This document shows positions 19,881-29,094 of a DNA stretch of 64,000 bases, piece by piece. Every line of letters starts with the position of its first letter. Position 1 is the stretch's first letter. The position numbers and the translations under genes were made by a program. The notes beneath the pieces were generated by a model, which ran no database searches, was not told the DNA's origin, and saw only the letters and a list, made by a program, of their open reading frames with translations. Source of the DNA: Marisediminitalea oceani (GTDB lineage Bacteria > Pseudomonadota > Gammaproteobacteria > Enterobacterales > Alteromonadaceae); NCBI RefSeq assembly GCF_003731635.1, contig NZ_RCUA01000044.1:1-64000 (forward strand), read 5' to 3'.

Positions 19881-19927
19881 AAAAAAATCATCTTCTCACT
19901 CCCTTTTATTCTTGGGACGAAAAGATG
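19881..19927 (-). promoter_or_regulatory. S10 leader attenuator hairpin (L4-responsive candidate)
   Basis: Read on the minus strand, CATCTT...TCCC pairs with GGGA...GAAGATG around an A-rich loop, immediately followed by ATTTTTTTG, and then the rpsJ ribosome-binding site (GGAGC) about 20 bases on. This matches the position and layout of the HE hairpin of the E. coli S10 leader, where L4 causes RNA polymerase to terminate. The match is by architecture, not alignment. Confidence 0.75.
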
Positions 19928-20048
19928 TGCGTATAAACCAGTGGTTCCCAATTGGAACCTTGTTCTTTGTTTCTAACACTCCCGCTACATCAATAAGACG
20001 TTGCTTTGGCGACCACCCTAAAAGCAGTGTGGCTGCGGCCGAAACCAT

Positions 20049-20072
20049 GCCCTGGGTACATATGTACAGGGC
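20049..20072 (-). promoter_or_regulatory. 5' hairpin of the S10 leader
   Basis: GCCCTG and CAGGGC pair around the self-complementary TACATATGTA. It starts within a few bases of the predicted transcript start (about 20078) and so would cap the S10 leader RNA. Its role (stability or L4 control) is inferred. Confidence 0.5.
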
Positions 20073-20084
20073 AAGTGGGCGCGA

Positions 20085-20112
20085 ATTATACAGAGTTACC
20101 GTGCTAATGCAA
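20085..20112 (-). promoter_or_regulatory. Predicted sigma70 promoter of the S10 operon
   Basis: On the minus strand, -35 TTGCAT (20112-20107), a 16-base spacer and a perfect -10 TATAAT (20090-20085), followed by a GC-rich start region (TCGCGCCC) typical of stringently controlled ribosomal promoters. The predicted start is near 20078, giving a leader of about 220 nt to rpsJ. Confidence 0.8.
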
Positions 20113-20286
20113 CTGGTGATTGCATTTTTTGTACATTATTCGATCATCGCTGTGTTAAAGCTTATTGGCTACGTTTTGTCTCAGCAAATCCTGGGGTTCA
20201 TAGTCACATTTTCACCTTTTCCATGAAGCCAGGAAAAACCGCCTCAGGTTCAGTAGCGATAGCGCTTTGTGAGTAGTACGATTTAT

Positions 20287-20304
20287 TTGCGTTAATTAGC
20301 GCAA
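20287..20304. promoter_or_regulatory. 18-bp near-perfect palindrome, possible operator
   Basis: TTGCGTTAATTAGCGCAA reads almost the same on both strands (one mismatched pair). It lies 26 bases before the small peptide gene at 20331 and its left half could serve as a -35 box (TTGCGT) with a -10 near TAAATT at about 20310. A dimeric repressor site is the simplest reading. Confidence 0.5.
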
Positions 20305-20330
20305 TCGTTAAATTTTACTAGGATGTACAT

Positions 20331-20405
20331 ATGAAGGGATTAACTTTACAAGAAGCGAATGCTGTCTCAGATATCGCGATTACCACTGCATACGAGCCTG
20401 AGTAA
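20331..20405 (+). CDS. 24-residue peptide with a microcin/double-glycine-type leader
   Basis: A small ORF opening with AGGA then ATG 8 bases later. Residues 1-13 read MKGLTLQEANAVS, which closely follows class II microcin and bacteriocin leaders (pattern M-R/K-x-L-T-L-x-E-x-x-x-V-S-G-G, as in the microcin V leader). The two glycines are replaced by Asp-Ile and only ten further residues follow (IAITTAYEPE), so either the core is tiny, the gene is a degraded precursor, or the leader-like peptide has another role. It is 15 bases before a small membrane-protein gene, forming a two-gene unit. Coding status rests on the ribosome-binding site and leader pattern alone. Confidence 0.5.
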   Translation: MKGLTLQEANAVSDIAITTAYEPE

Positions 20406-20420
20406 AGCTAGAGGTTGCGT

Positions 20421-20612
20421 ATGGATAATGTCAAAGAAATACTGATATCGCCTCAGCTAAGTACTTTAGCAATTAGCGTTGCGTTTTCAGCTTTCGTCAG
20501 CGCGGTTCTGTTTTGCTTATCGTTTGTCGAGAAGCTTCAATTGCTTCCTGTGTTTAGTATTATTACTGTTTTTTACCTACTGAGTCATTTAGTAGTGAAG
20601 TACAACAAGTAG
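20421..20612 (+). CDS. 63-residue membrane protein, possible immunity-type partner
   Basis: ATG at 20421 follows AGAGG by 6 bases; an in-frame TTG at 20415 would add two residues. Two hydrophobic segments (about residues 15-36 and 42-58) with a short basic loop (VEKLQ) predict a two-pass inner-membrane protein ending in VVKYNK. I recognise no family. Its position directly after the microcin-leader-like peptide resembles a bacteriocin/immunity pair, but the same layout would fit a small membrane protein with a leader peptide. There are no transport genes nearby. A weak hairpin (AGCAGG/CCTGCT, about 20621-20646) follows. Confidence 0.55.
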   Translation: MDNVKEILISPQLSTLAISVAFSAFVSAVLFCLSFVEKLQLLPVFSIITVFYLLSHLVVKYNK

Positions 20613-20682
20613 CCGTCATTTAAGCAGGGTGCGTAGTATCGTCCTGCTAGTTACTTGAATATATGTATAGAGGTTTCTCACC

Positions 20683-22587
20683 TTAATGGACCAACTGGTC
20701 TTTACCACTGGCCTTCGCCTGGTACATCAGGTTATCCGCCCGTGCCAGGGTATGGGTAACAGACTCCTGGTCTTTGGCATCCACCAGCCCCATGGAAAAG
20801 GCCACTTTGATATCAGGATAAGCAGCGAGCGCTGCAGGTAATACCTTACATTCATCCATAAATTGCCTCAGGGCAACCGCAACTTCCTCGCAAGCGGTCG
20901 CCGGAAACACAAATAAGAACTCTTCTCCGCCTATCCGGCCAATAATGTCGGTATTGCGGAAATCGCGTTTTATGCGCTCGCCTACATGCCTGAGCACCTC
21001 ATCTCCTACCTGATGGCCATAGGTATCATTGATATATTTAAAATCGTCCAGATCTGCAATGGCGACACTCAGCGGTTGATTCTGCCGGACGGCCAGCTTT
21101 TTCTCACGCTCGAGTAACAAAAAGGTCTGACGGCGGTTATACAGCCCCGTGAGCTCATCAGTTTGAGCCAGCTTTTCTAATTGTTGGTGCTGACGTTTTA
21201 TGCTGAAGTACATAAACACTATGGCAAAAAACAGTACTACTAATACGGCAATAACTAACGCGACAATGGTTTGGTCCCGTTTATTAATAGCCAGTTCGGC
21301 AGTTTGCCGGGCATTGGTTTCTGCCAGCAAGCGGTTTTCATACTCTTTCTGGTCCAGCTCGAAGCCGGCGCGTAACTGTTGAAACCGCTCTTCATCGGTT
21401 TCTTGCCGGCGCTTTATTTCCTCTTGCCTGGCAGACTGTAGAGTTTGGTAAGCGGCAGCGTAATCACCCGAGTCGGCTAGTAATTTTGCTTTTAATGACA
21501 GAATAGTCGCCTTTTGCAGAATAATATCGTGCTCTGCCATCAGTGTTTCCAGCTGTTCAATTACCTCAAAGGCTTGCTCAAGCAACGCATTTCGCTCAAG
21601 CCATTTGGCTTTGATTAGCAGTGTACCCACCTGTAAATGGACATTATTACTTTGCCGGAAAGTGTCTATGGCCTCATCCAGCATAGGCATTAGCTGTGCA
21701 AGCTGTTCACTGCTGTGCTCCTCGTTGCTCGACAACAGCACATCAAACAGTGCCTGAGTTGTATATGCCTCCCCTTGTTTATCACCAATTTCTACAGATA
21801 TGGCCATGCTTTCGTTGAAGTAATCAACCGCTTTATCAAGCTGATGAATTTTGCCGTAAGCGAGGCCCAGGCCATACAGGGAGTTTGACAGCTCAACCTG
21901 ATTATCGGTTTGCCGATAATAGCGGGCCGATTCTTCAAAGTAGGGAATCGCCGAGCGCGATTTTTCCTGCGCTTCGTATACCAACGCTATAAAGGAAGCA
22001 ATATGCGGAGCAACCGCATCCATTCCACTTTCCTGCTGTTGCTGAGCGAGTCGATACGCCTGGGTAAAATAGTCGAGCGCCTCTACCAGGTTTACGGTGG
22101 TCAGATTAATCGAGCCTAGTGCGATCAGTGCGTCTACCTGGATAGAAGGAAACTGGTTTTCTATCGCCCAGGCTAAGGCTTGTTGTGCATAGTCAATGCC
22201 CGGAGTGGGGTCGGCCATGGTGTCATAAGCCCTGGCCACCTTTATGTTGCAAACCTGTACCAGCTCTGAATCTTCGGTTTTACGCGCCAGTAACAAGGCT
22301 TTCTTTGCAGCCGCCAGCGCCTCATCACCCAGAAATAAGGCGTAATACGCATCACTAAGAATATAATGGAACTGGGCTTGTTCATGCACCGAAAGAGATG
22401 CATTCTTCAGCCTGTTCTCAATGGTACTGATGACGTCAGTGGGATGGTGATTGATTTCATCAAGCAGTGTCGCTTTGTCTTCAGGCCAGTCGATACCGCT
22501 GGCATTGGTGCTGACTATGAAAAACGTCAGCGCAGCCAATACACTCAGCAGTAACTTGCTCGGGAAAACGAAACACTCAAACTTCAA
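20683..22587 (-). CDS. Diguanylate cyclase with periplasmic TPR sensor domain
   Basis: A 634-residue membrane protein. A signal segment is followed by tetratricopeptide repeats (about 60-380, for example LGLAYGKIHQLDKAVDYFNESM), a coiled coil, one membrane helix (about 435-455, VALVIAVLVVLFFAIVFMYF) and a GGDEF domain. The active site is GGEEF near residue 553, with an RxxD inhibitory site five residues before it (RNTD), so the enzyme should make c-di-GMP and be feedback-inhibited. The periplasmic TPR region probably senses a protein or peptide. It is monocistronic on the minus strand. Confidence 0.92.
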   Translation of the reverse strand: MKFECFVFPSKLLLSVLAALTFFIVSTNASGIDWPEDKATLLDEINHHPTDVISTIENRLKNASLSVHEQAQFHYILSDAYYALFLGDEALAAAKKALLLARKTEDSELVQVCNIKVARAYDTMADPTPGIDYAQQALAWAIENQFPSIQVDALIALGSINLTTVNLVEALDYFTQAYRLAQQQQESGMDAVAPHIASFIALVYEAQEKSRSAIPYFEESARYYRQTDNQVELSNSLYGLGLAYGKIHQLDKAVDYFNESMAISVEIGDKQGEAYTTQALFDVLLSSNEEHSSEQLAQLMPMLDEAIDTFRQSNNVHLQVGTLLIKAKWLERNALLEQAFEVIEQLETLMAEHDIILQKATILSLKAKLLADSGDYAAAYQTLQSARQEEIKRRQETDEERFQQLRAGFELDQKEYENRLLAETNARQTAELAINKRDQTIVALVIAVLVVLFFAIVFMYFSIKRQHQQLEKLAQTDELTGLYNRRQTFLLLEREKKLAVRQNQPLSVAIADLDDFKYINDTYGHQVGDEVLRHVGERIKRDFRNTDIIGRIGGEEFLFVFPATACEEVAVALRQFMDECKVLPAALAAYPDIKVAFSMGLVDAKDQESVTHTLARADNLMYQAKASGKDQLVH

Positions 22588-22698
22588 ACTGTCTCAACCT
22601 CGCTGGCCGGCTATTTCGCCAGCATAAATAGTTTACGTATTGAGCATGGCACAATGCCCGGTTGCGTCAACTGGTTCCTGATGAATAAGTTAACAATG

Positions 22699-23178
22699 TT
22701 AGTTATCCACGTAGGTCGTCATCTCTTCGCGGATCTGATCGCGCATTGCCATCAGTTTTAATGCCGAGTCACGCTGGCGCTTGTCCTGCTCGGTTTGGGG
22801 GACCCAGTCAGGTACAGATGAAGGCTTCCCGTTCTCATCCATGGCTACCATCACAGCAATACAATGTGTACAGAGTTCCCGTTCGCTGCTTTTCGGATCG
22901 CCAGCACGCACCAGAATACGAATATGCATTGAGCTTTTGCCGGTATAAATCACCTTGGCTTCCACTTCCACGATATTGCCTACCAGAATAGGCTTAACAA
23001 AGTGCATGCCGCCAACGTACGCTGTAATACAGTATTTCCCGCTCCAGCCGGCAGCACACCCATAGGCACTTAAGTCGATCCATTTCATTACCGCACCGCC
23101 GTGCACTTTACCACCGAAGTTGACATCCGCAGGCTCTGCCAGAAAGCGCAACGTTAATGAACGCTCAGTACCGGGCAT
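22699..23178 (-). CDS. Acyl-CoA thioesterase, hotdog fold
   Basis: A 159-residue YciA/BACH-type thioesterase that hydrolyses acyl-CoA in the cytoplasm. The hotdog helix with its active-site region reads NFGGKVHGGAVMKWIDLSAYGCA (Asn and Gly-rich turn), followed by VGGMHFVKPILVGNIVEVEAKV. The acidic residue lies in MKWID. A C-terminal charged helix follows the domain. It starts after AGAGAAG and has no operon partner. Substrate chain length is unknown. Confidence 0.88.
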   Translation of the reverse strand: MPGTERSLTLRFLAEPADVNFGGKVHGGAVMKWIDLSAYGCAAGWSGKYCITAYVGGMHFVKPILVGNIVEVEAKVIYTGKSSMHIRILVRAGDPKSSERELCTHCIAVMVAMDENGKPSSVPDWVPQTEQDKRQRDSALKLMAMRDQIREEMTTYVDN

Positions 23179-23259
23179 AAGTTCTTCTCTTTATTTAATT
23201 TTCACCAATTCATAAAACTACTGTAGTTTAGTAAGTAAAACAATCAGGCGACGATATTT

Positions 23260-25011
23260 ATGGAAGAACTGCGTTATCCTACCCGGCTGATGCTACTTAT
23301 TGCCCTGCTACAGGGGCTCGCTCTAATGCTATTACATCAGTCCATCGACTTTGAGTTCTGGCCGGCCACGGCGCCGCAGTGGCTATTTGCCACTTATGCT
23401 CTGGTCATTATCGGGCCTGGCATGTATCTGTTGGGGGTTAACAACCGCAATAAGGTCAGGCTGGTTACCTACATCGCCCCTTTTGCCGCGCTTTGTGCGC
23501 TGCTTGCCTTTTACACCGGTGGCCAGGCAATCCCTTCTTCGCCTTCACGCCTCGACACCCTGCTCGCCCCCATGACATTTACTCTGGCTTTACTGACCTT
23601 TAAAGCGCTGATGTATATGCAGGTAAAAACGGCCGATGAGCCTTTCGTTTATCCTCAGTTGTTTCACTATTCGTGGCGCAACCTGCTTACGCTGGGTCTG
23701 GCACTGGCGTTTACTCTGGTTACCTGGGGGGTACTGATGCTGTGGGCCGGGCTTTTCTCGGTTATCAATATCGATTTTTTTGGCGAACTGTTTGAACAAA
23801 AGTGGTTTTATTACCCGGCGCTCAATCTTGCTCTGGCACTGGGCGTCATTCTTATCCGCCGGCTCAGCGTTATCGTCGATACCATTAAACAGTTGCAGCA
23901 GGCGCTGTTGAAATACCTTCTTGTATTACTGGTGTTTGTCTCTGTGATCTTCCTGCTCGCTTTACCGTTTACCGGTTTATCGCCGCTATGGGAAGAAGGC
24001 CCGGGCAGTTATCTCATCCTGTGGATGCAGGCCTGCCTGCTGTTTGCGCTGAACAGCGTATATCAGGGTGATGCAGATGAACGCCCCTACTCACCTTTTG
24101 TACACCGGTTTATCTATCTCGGCATACTCTTGTTGCCAGTTTATAGCGGGCTGGTATTTTATGGCCTGTCCCTAAGGGTGGAGCAGTATGGCTGGTCAGT
24201 AAGTCGTTACTGGGGGATGATAGTATGGATGTTTCTGGCGCTTTTTTCCCTTGGCTATGTAACTTGTATAGCACGCTACAGAGATGACTGGATTGCCGGT
24301 CTCGGCCGCATTAATGTCGCGATGGGCTGGCTACTGATGCTGGTGATGGTATTGGTAAACAGCCCTTTTGCAGACTTACGAAAATTAACAGCTGATAGCC
24401 AGTTGGCCCGTATCGAATCCGGACAAACCGATCTGCAGGACATAGACATACCGTATTTTGCCAATCAGCTTGCTTTGCCTGGTTACCTTGCCATTGAACA
24501 TCTAAAGCAAACCTATGGCGACAGTCACCCGACACTGGAACTAAGACTTTCCCGAGCCTATCAGGAAGCTGCGATAGAACCGGAACAAGACAAGCTGATG
24601 GTGATCAACAGTATCGAATGCCTCAACGACTGCGACATGCCCTCAGATCTCGCCGATGTCATCTACGACAGCCTAACTAAAAGTAACTACCTGTTGCGCC
24701 AGGCTGAACATATCTACCTGCTGGCGGTCGACCCTGATGGCGATAACCAAACCGACTACCTGCTAATGCTGGAAACTAACTACCTGGTAGACGCCACCCT
24801 GTATATACGCAGAAACAGTAATTGGTATCCGATAGATATAGAAGATTTGGGCCCGACCGGTAAAAATAAAACGATGACTCTACGCGAGCATCTTCAGACA
24901 CTGGAGGTAAATTACAGGCAACCGCAGTACCGCATTATGCAAATCGGTGATTTTCACTTTAACGTGACGCTGAAAGAACAACTAAAATCATCACCTGAGC
25001 AGGGGCAGTAA
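23260..25011 (+). CDS. DUF4153 family integral membrane protein
   Basis: A 583-residue protein with about ten membrane segments in residues 10-380, and a soluble C-terminal part (about 390-583) that is probably periplasmic and contains a CLNDC Cys pair. The membrane half matches the DUF4153 pattern, with conserved SWRNLLTLGLALAFTLVTWGVLMLWAGLF and DEPFVYPQLF. No function is established for the family that I know of. The gene has its own promoter region, next to but divergent from the thioesterase gene (about 80 bases between). Confidence 0.83.
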   Translation: MEELRYPTRLMLLIALLQGLALMLLHQSIDFEFWPATAPQWLFATYALVIIGPGMYLLGVNNRNKVRLVTYIAPFAALCALLAFYTGGQAIPSSPSRLDTLLAPMTFTLALLTFKALMYMQVKTADEPFVYPQLFHYSWRNLLTLGLALAFTLVTWGVLMLWAGLFSVINIDFFGELFEQKWFYYPALNLALALGVILIRRLSVIVDTIKQLQQALLKYLLVLLVFVSVIFLLALPFTGLSPLWEEGPGSYLILWMQACLLFALNSVYQGDADERPYSPFVHRFIYLGILLLPVYSGLVFYGLSLRVEQYGWSVSRYWGMIVWMFLALFSLGYVTCIARYRDDWIAGLGRINVAMGWLLMLVMVLVNSPFADLRKLTADSQLARIESGQTDLQDIDIPYFANQLALPGYLAIEHLKQTYGDSHPTLELRLSRAYQEAAIEPEQDKLMVINSIECLNDCDMPSDLADVIYDSLTKSNYLLRQAEHIYLLAVDPDGDNQTDYLLMLETNYLVDATLYIRRNSNWYPIDIEDLGPTGKNKTMTLREHLQTLEVNYRQPQYRIMQIGDFHFNVTLKEQLKSSPEQGQ

Positions 25012-25168
25012 ACAGCCCGACATGCACCGACTTTTACCACCTGCACCTTTTGCAGTATTGCCGCATTAGGTCAGAGGGTATAAGTTGATATATATTAATA
25101 CTATACTTCGTCACAGTCGGATATGTTTCCTGCCCTGTGAGTAACAGCTTACTAATTTGTAGTAGAAT

Positions 25169-27388
25169 ATGTCAGAGATAAATGAAAACCAGTTGGTGTT
25201 CGATAAAATCAACACAGTGCTTGAGAAAAAGCCGACGTTGTTAGATGCCTATAAAGAGCTAGAACCCCTTGTACTCGGTTTATTTGATGCCCAACGCATG
25301 AGTATCTTTCAGCGGCGTCGCCAGCACCAGGATTTGGTTGCCCGGTTTAAAACCGGTAAAGAAACAATGGAAATCAAGGTGCCAATCAGCCCTTTGTCGA
25401 TTGCCGGTTATGTTGCCTTGTCGCAACGCCCCTTAATTATCTCAGACCCTTATGATCAGGAAGAACTTGCCGCCATTCATCCGCGCCTGCGCTTTGCCGA
25501 CCGGTTTGATAAAAGCAGCGACTTCAGAACCCGTAATATTTTGTGTGTACCTATTCTGAACGCCGGCGTTATCATGGGCGTTTTCCAGATTATCAATAAA
25601 AACAACGGGCCGTTCACCAACCGTGATATGGAGCTAGCGCAACAACTCAACGATATTCTGGGCACCAAATTTCGATTTGAGCTTGGTGGCACGCAAAACC
25701 CCTTTGATCTGCTACTGCATGAAAACCTGCTCAGTGAGAAAGCTCTCACGGACCTTCAGGAAACCAGCAGCGATATCCGTCAGATGGTACAACGGTTAAT
25801 GTCGGAATACCGCATTAACGAAGGCAAGCTCGGCACCTCGTTGTCGATTCACTACCAGGTGCCATACATCGGCTTTGACCCGGAAAAATACCACGCGTTT
25901 CAGAGTGAAAGTCGGCTTAATACCTCTTACCTCAAACGTAATTTCGTGGCCGTAATTGCCGACGCACATGATAAACCCATTGTGCTGATGGCTGAGCCGA
26001 ATAATGCGTCACTACTGATGGAAATTGAAAGTGCGCTGGGTATCGACAGCTACGACATCGCAGTAGGCCTTCCTAACCATATTCTGCAATACCTCGGTGA
26101 CTCAGCGGGCAGCGGTGCCCCTGGTGAAATGAGTGAGATCCTTGATGAAATCGGCACTTCGGCCGAGGAGTCTGAGGAAGGCGTTGATGAGCTTTCTGAC
26201 GACGCGCCTGCGGTGGTACGTCTGGTAAGCCGTATCCTGCACGACGCAAAGCGACTCAATGCCTCGGATATTCATATCGACCCGGAAAAGAGCGGCCCAA
26301 CCAGGGTACGCATGCGGATCGACGGGGTCTGCCGCGATATCAACCAGGTTCCGGCTTCACACCATAGTGCGGTGATTGCGCGGATAAAGATTATGTCTAA
26401 CCTGAACATCGCCGAAAAGCGCGTACCTCAGGATGGCAAACTGGCTTTCAGAATGAGCGGCCAGTTAGTGGAAGTGCGGGTTGCTACCATTCCAACCGTT
26501 GCCGGCGAAGGCGTGGTGATGCGAATCCTGGCATCTGGCGGTGCCATGCCCATGGGTAAAATGAATGTTGCGCCAGGTAATATGACCCGGCTTGAGGAAA
26601 TGATCAAAAAGCCTCACGGTATCTTATTGGTAGTAGGACCTACTGGTTCCGGTAAAACCACTACCCTGCACGCCATCCTCGGCTACCTGAATACACCGGA
26701 AAAGAAAATCTGGACTGCAGAGGATCCGGTAGAAATTACCCAGCCTGGCTTACAACAGGTACAGGTAAGCCCGAAAATCGGCTTCACCTTTGCTAATGCA
26801 CTCCGGGCATTTTTGCGGGCCGATCCGGACATTATCCTGATTGGTGAGATGCGGGATAAAGAAACCGCGCACGCGGGTATTGAAGCCTCATTAACCGGTC
26901 ACCTGGTTTTATCCACTCTGCATACCAACTCCGCCCCGGAAACTATTACCCGTTTACTCGATTTAGGCCTCGACCCGGTCAACTTTTCCGACGCGTGTGT
27001 GGGCATACTTGCTCAGCGCTTAATCAGAACCTTATGCAGCAGCTGTAAGGAAAAGCACCCTGTGTCAGATACCGATATGGCCTTTATCAGACGGCAGTAC
27101 GGCGAAGAGTACATCGATGAACTCAACCTGCCTGATAATCTTGAAATCTACCGTGCCAAGGGCTGTGACGACTGCGGCGATACCGGCTATCGCGGCCGGA
27201 CTGGAGTGCATGAATTGCTGGGCATGACCCCAGCGCTGCGCTCGCTGGTTTATAAAGAGGCATCGGTTGCCGAGATGAAGGCCCAGGCCATGCAGGATGG
27301 TATGCGAACCCTTATCCAGGATGCTATCTACAAGGTAATAAAAGGCGATACAGACCTCGCTCAGGTACAAATTGTCGGAGGCGACTAG
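25169..27388 (+). CDS. GspE/PilB-type secretion ATPase with N-terminal GAF domain
   Basis: A 739-residue AAA+ family ATPase. Residues about 25-170 form a GAF domain (FDAQRMSIFQRR..., VCVPILNAGVIMGVFQIINK), followed by a type II secretion/type IV pilus ATPase: SDIHIDPEKSG N-terminal subdomain, Walker A GPTGSGKTTT near residue 490, DPVEI Asp box, RADPDIILIGEMRD Walker B, SLTGHLVLSTLHTN His box, and a four-Cys zinc site (CSSC...CDDC). All catalytic motifs are intact. No pilin, GspF or secretin gene lies near, so it probably serves a machine encoded elsewhere and may be tuned by a small ligand bound to GAF. Confidence 0.9.
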   Translation: MSEINENQLVFDKINTVLEKKPTLLDAYKELEPLVLGLFDAQRMSIFQRRRQHQDLVARFKTGKETMEIKVPISPLSIAGYVALSQRPLIISDPYDQEELAAIHPRLRFADRFDKSSDFRTRNILCVPILNAGVIMGVFQIINKNNGPFTNRDMELAQQLNDILGTKFRFELGGTQNPFDLLLHENLLSEKALTDLQETSSDIRQMVQRLMSEYRINEGKLGTSLSIHYQVPYIGFDPEKYHAFQSESRLNTSYLKRNFVAVIADAHDKPIVLMAEPNNASLLMEIESALGIDSYDIAVGLPNHILQYLGDSAGSGAPGEMSEILDEIGTSAEESEEGVDELSDDAPAVVRLVSRILHDAKRLNASDIHIDPEKSGPTRVRMRIDGVCRDINQVPASHHSAVIARIKIMSNLNIAEKRVPQDGKLAFRMSGQLVEVRVATIPTVAGEGVVMRILASGGAMPMGKMNVAPGNMTRLEEMIKKPHGILLVVGPTGSGKTTTLHAILGYLNTPEKKIWTAEDPVEITQPGLQQVQVSPKIGFTFANALRAFLRADPDIILIGEMRDKETAHAGIEASLTGHLVLSTLHTNSAPETITRLLDLGLDPVNFSDACVGILAQRLIRTLCSSCKEKHPVSDTDMAFIRRQYGEEYIDELNLPDNLEIYRAKGCDDCGDTGYRGRTGVHELLGMTPALRSLVYKEASVAEMKAQAMQDGMRTLIQDAIYKVIKGDTDLAQVQIVGGD

Positions 27389-27538
27389 TCGCGCCTCCCG
27401 GCATTAATCGGAATAAATACCCTCATAACCTTTTTTTCATTCACAGCGGGCAAGAGTGCGCGTAAAGTAATCAACAGTGTAATGCCCATGGCATTAAATG
27501 GATGAATAGTCGAACTTTTAGTATCAGGTTGTTGAACT

Positions 27539-29068
27539 GTGAAGCAGGGTATAGGGCGTTATAAATTAGTTTTTATCAGTGTGCTGCTGATGATGTTATT
27601 CTCATCGCCCGGCTACGCCGACTGTCAGGTTATTGCTCCGCAAGCACAAACTTTACAGCAACCGCTGGATATCAGCCTTGGGTTAAATGACATCCAGTTT
27701 AAATGCCGTCTGGCGGAAGCCAGGGTATTGAGCTTCCCTTTAGACGCACTGCAAAAGCCGTCAGTTTATACTGGTCAGGATGTTATTATCACGCCTTTGG
27801 CCAGTGCCAGAGCGGCTTACCTGTTACCTGAAGGCGTATATCAGTTTACCCTGACTGCCGAATCAGACCATATCAGCAAAGTCAGTATGTCGCTTCGCGA
27901 TCTCGGCACCTTTCAACGCGATAACAACCTGCACATTTTAACCATCAGCGCCTTTGGCGGATTTTGTATTGCGCTGTGTATTTATGTGGGAATACTTGGT
28001 CGTAGCCTGCGCAATGCCGGCTTTTACGCGTACAGCGGGTATATTCTCAGTGCCGGCTTTTTCTTTGTGCTACAGGAAGGAATACTGCGCATAGTGTTCC
28101 CGGCGGTGCACTGGTTGCACAGCCACCAGATTAAAGCCATTTTCGCCGGGGCAACCGTTTACACTGCTCTGCGCTTCATCACTTTGTTGCTTGATCTGCG
28201 TCTTATCCTCAAGCGATGGGAATACCTGATAATTCTTTACAGCGGCATCGTTGTGCTGGGACTGGGTGTTATAGCCGCACTGCCCATCGCCCCTTTACAC
28301 GCTATTGCCAACCAGTTAATGGGGCTGGTAACCCTGGTAGGTATGGTTGCTGTCACACTGGCTACAGCCTACGCTTTGTTACGTAAAATACATGGCGCCG
28401 GTTGGGTGCTTATCGCCTTGCTGGTGCTGCTGGCTGCCATGGTATTCAGAGTGTATTTGCCTGATGTTAACGAGTTTCTGCACCGGTACGCATTAATTGT
28501 AGCGGTTACCGTTGAAGCCCTGTTATTGGCTATTGCCGCTTCGGAGCGTGTAAAACGCCTGCAGTCAGATAAGATGCAGGCATATCTTGCAGCTTCAAGC
28601 GACCCGCTCTGCCCGGTATTGAATCGCCGCGGCTGGGAAGAGTCAGCACAAAAAATGATGACCCGCCATGGAAAAGAGGGTGGCGTGTTGTTACTGCTGT
28701 TTATCGATTTAGATGACTTTAAACAGATCAACGACACCTACGGCCACCGGGTTGGTGATCAGGCCTTAGTCATTCTGGCTAAAATTCTTAACAGTCAGTC
28801 GCGGGCACAGGATATTGTTGGCCGGCTCGGCGGCGACGAGTTTGTGGTGATGAGCCATTGTCACAGTCGCAATGTTGCCGAACGGGTGAAAAAACGTATC
28901 GCTCAGCGCCTGGAAGATCTGATCATCAAAATCGATGAGCAGCATATCCCGCTATCGGCCAGTGTGGGTGCGCAAATTATTGATACTCCGAACAATGACC
29001 TGTCGTTATTACTCCACGCTGCCGACATGCTGATGTACGAACAAAAGCATGCCGCAGTTAGCCTGTAG
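27539..29068 (+). CDS. Diguanylate cyclase with 7TM-type membrane sensor
   Basis: A 509-residue protein with a GTG start. The order is signal peptide (to about 28), a periplasmic beta-rich domain (30-130), about seven membrane helices (138-335) in the 7TMR-DISM manner, then a GGDEF domain. The active site GGDEF is near residue 432 and an RxxD inhibitory site (RAQD) sits five residues earlier, so the enzyme is predicted to make c-di-GMP. It is downstream of the GAF-ATPase gene with 150 bases between, so co-transcription is possible but not shown. Confidence 0.9.
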   Translation: MKQGIGRYKLVFISVLLMMLFSSPGYADCQVIAPQAQTLQQPLDISLGLNDIQFKCRLAEARVLSFPLDALQKPSVYTGQDVIITPLASARAAYLLPEGVYQFTLTAESDHISKVSMSLRDLGTFQRDNNLHILTISAFGGFCIALCIYVGILGRSLRNAGFYAYSGYILSAGFFFVLQEGILRIVFPAVHWLHSHQIKAIFAGATVYTALRFITLLLDLRLILKRWEYLIILYSGIVVLGLGVIAALPIAPLHAIANQLMGLVTLVGMVAVTLATAYALLRKIHGAGWVLIALLVLLAAMVFRVYLPDVNEFLHRYALIVAVTVEALLLAIAASERVKRLQSDKMQAYLAASSDPLCPVLNRRGWEESAQKMMTRHGKEGGVLLLLFIDLDDFKQINDTYGHRVGDQALVILAKILNSQSRAQDIVGRLGGDEFVVMSHCHSRNVAERVKKRIAQRLEDLIIKIDEQHIPLSASVGAQIIDTPNNDLSLLLHAADMLMYEQKHAAVSL

Positions 29069-29094
29069 CCGGTTTAGTTAATATTACCGGGAGA

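Noticed and set aside
19912-20226. 104-codon plus-strand ORF over the S10 leader
   Set aside because: It runs against the leader and promoter of the ribosomal operon and resembles no protein.
20226-20279. 17-codon ORF (ATG 20226) before the microcin-like peptide
   Set aside because: No ribosome-binding site and no recognisable leader or composition.
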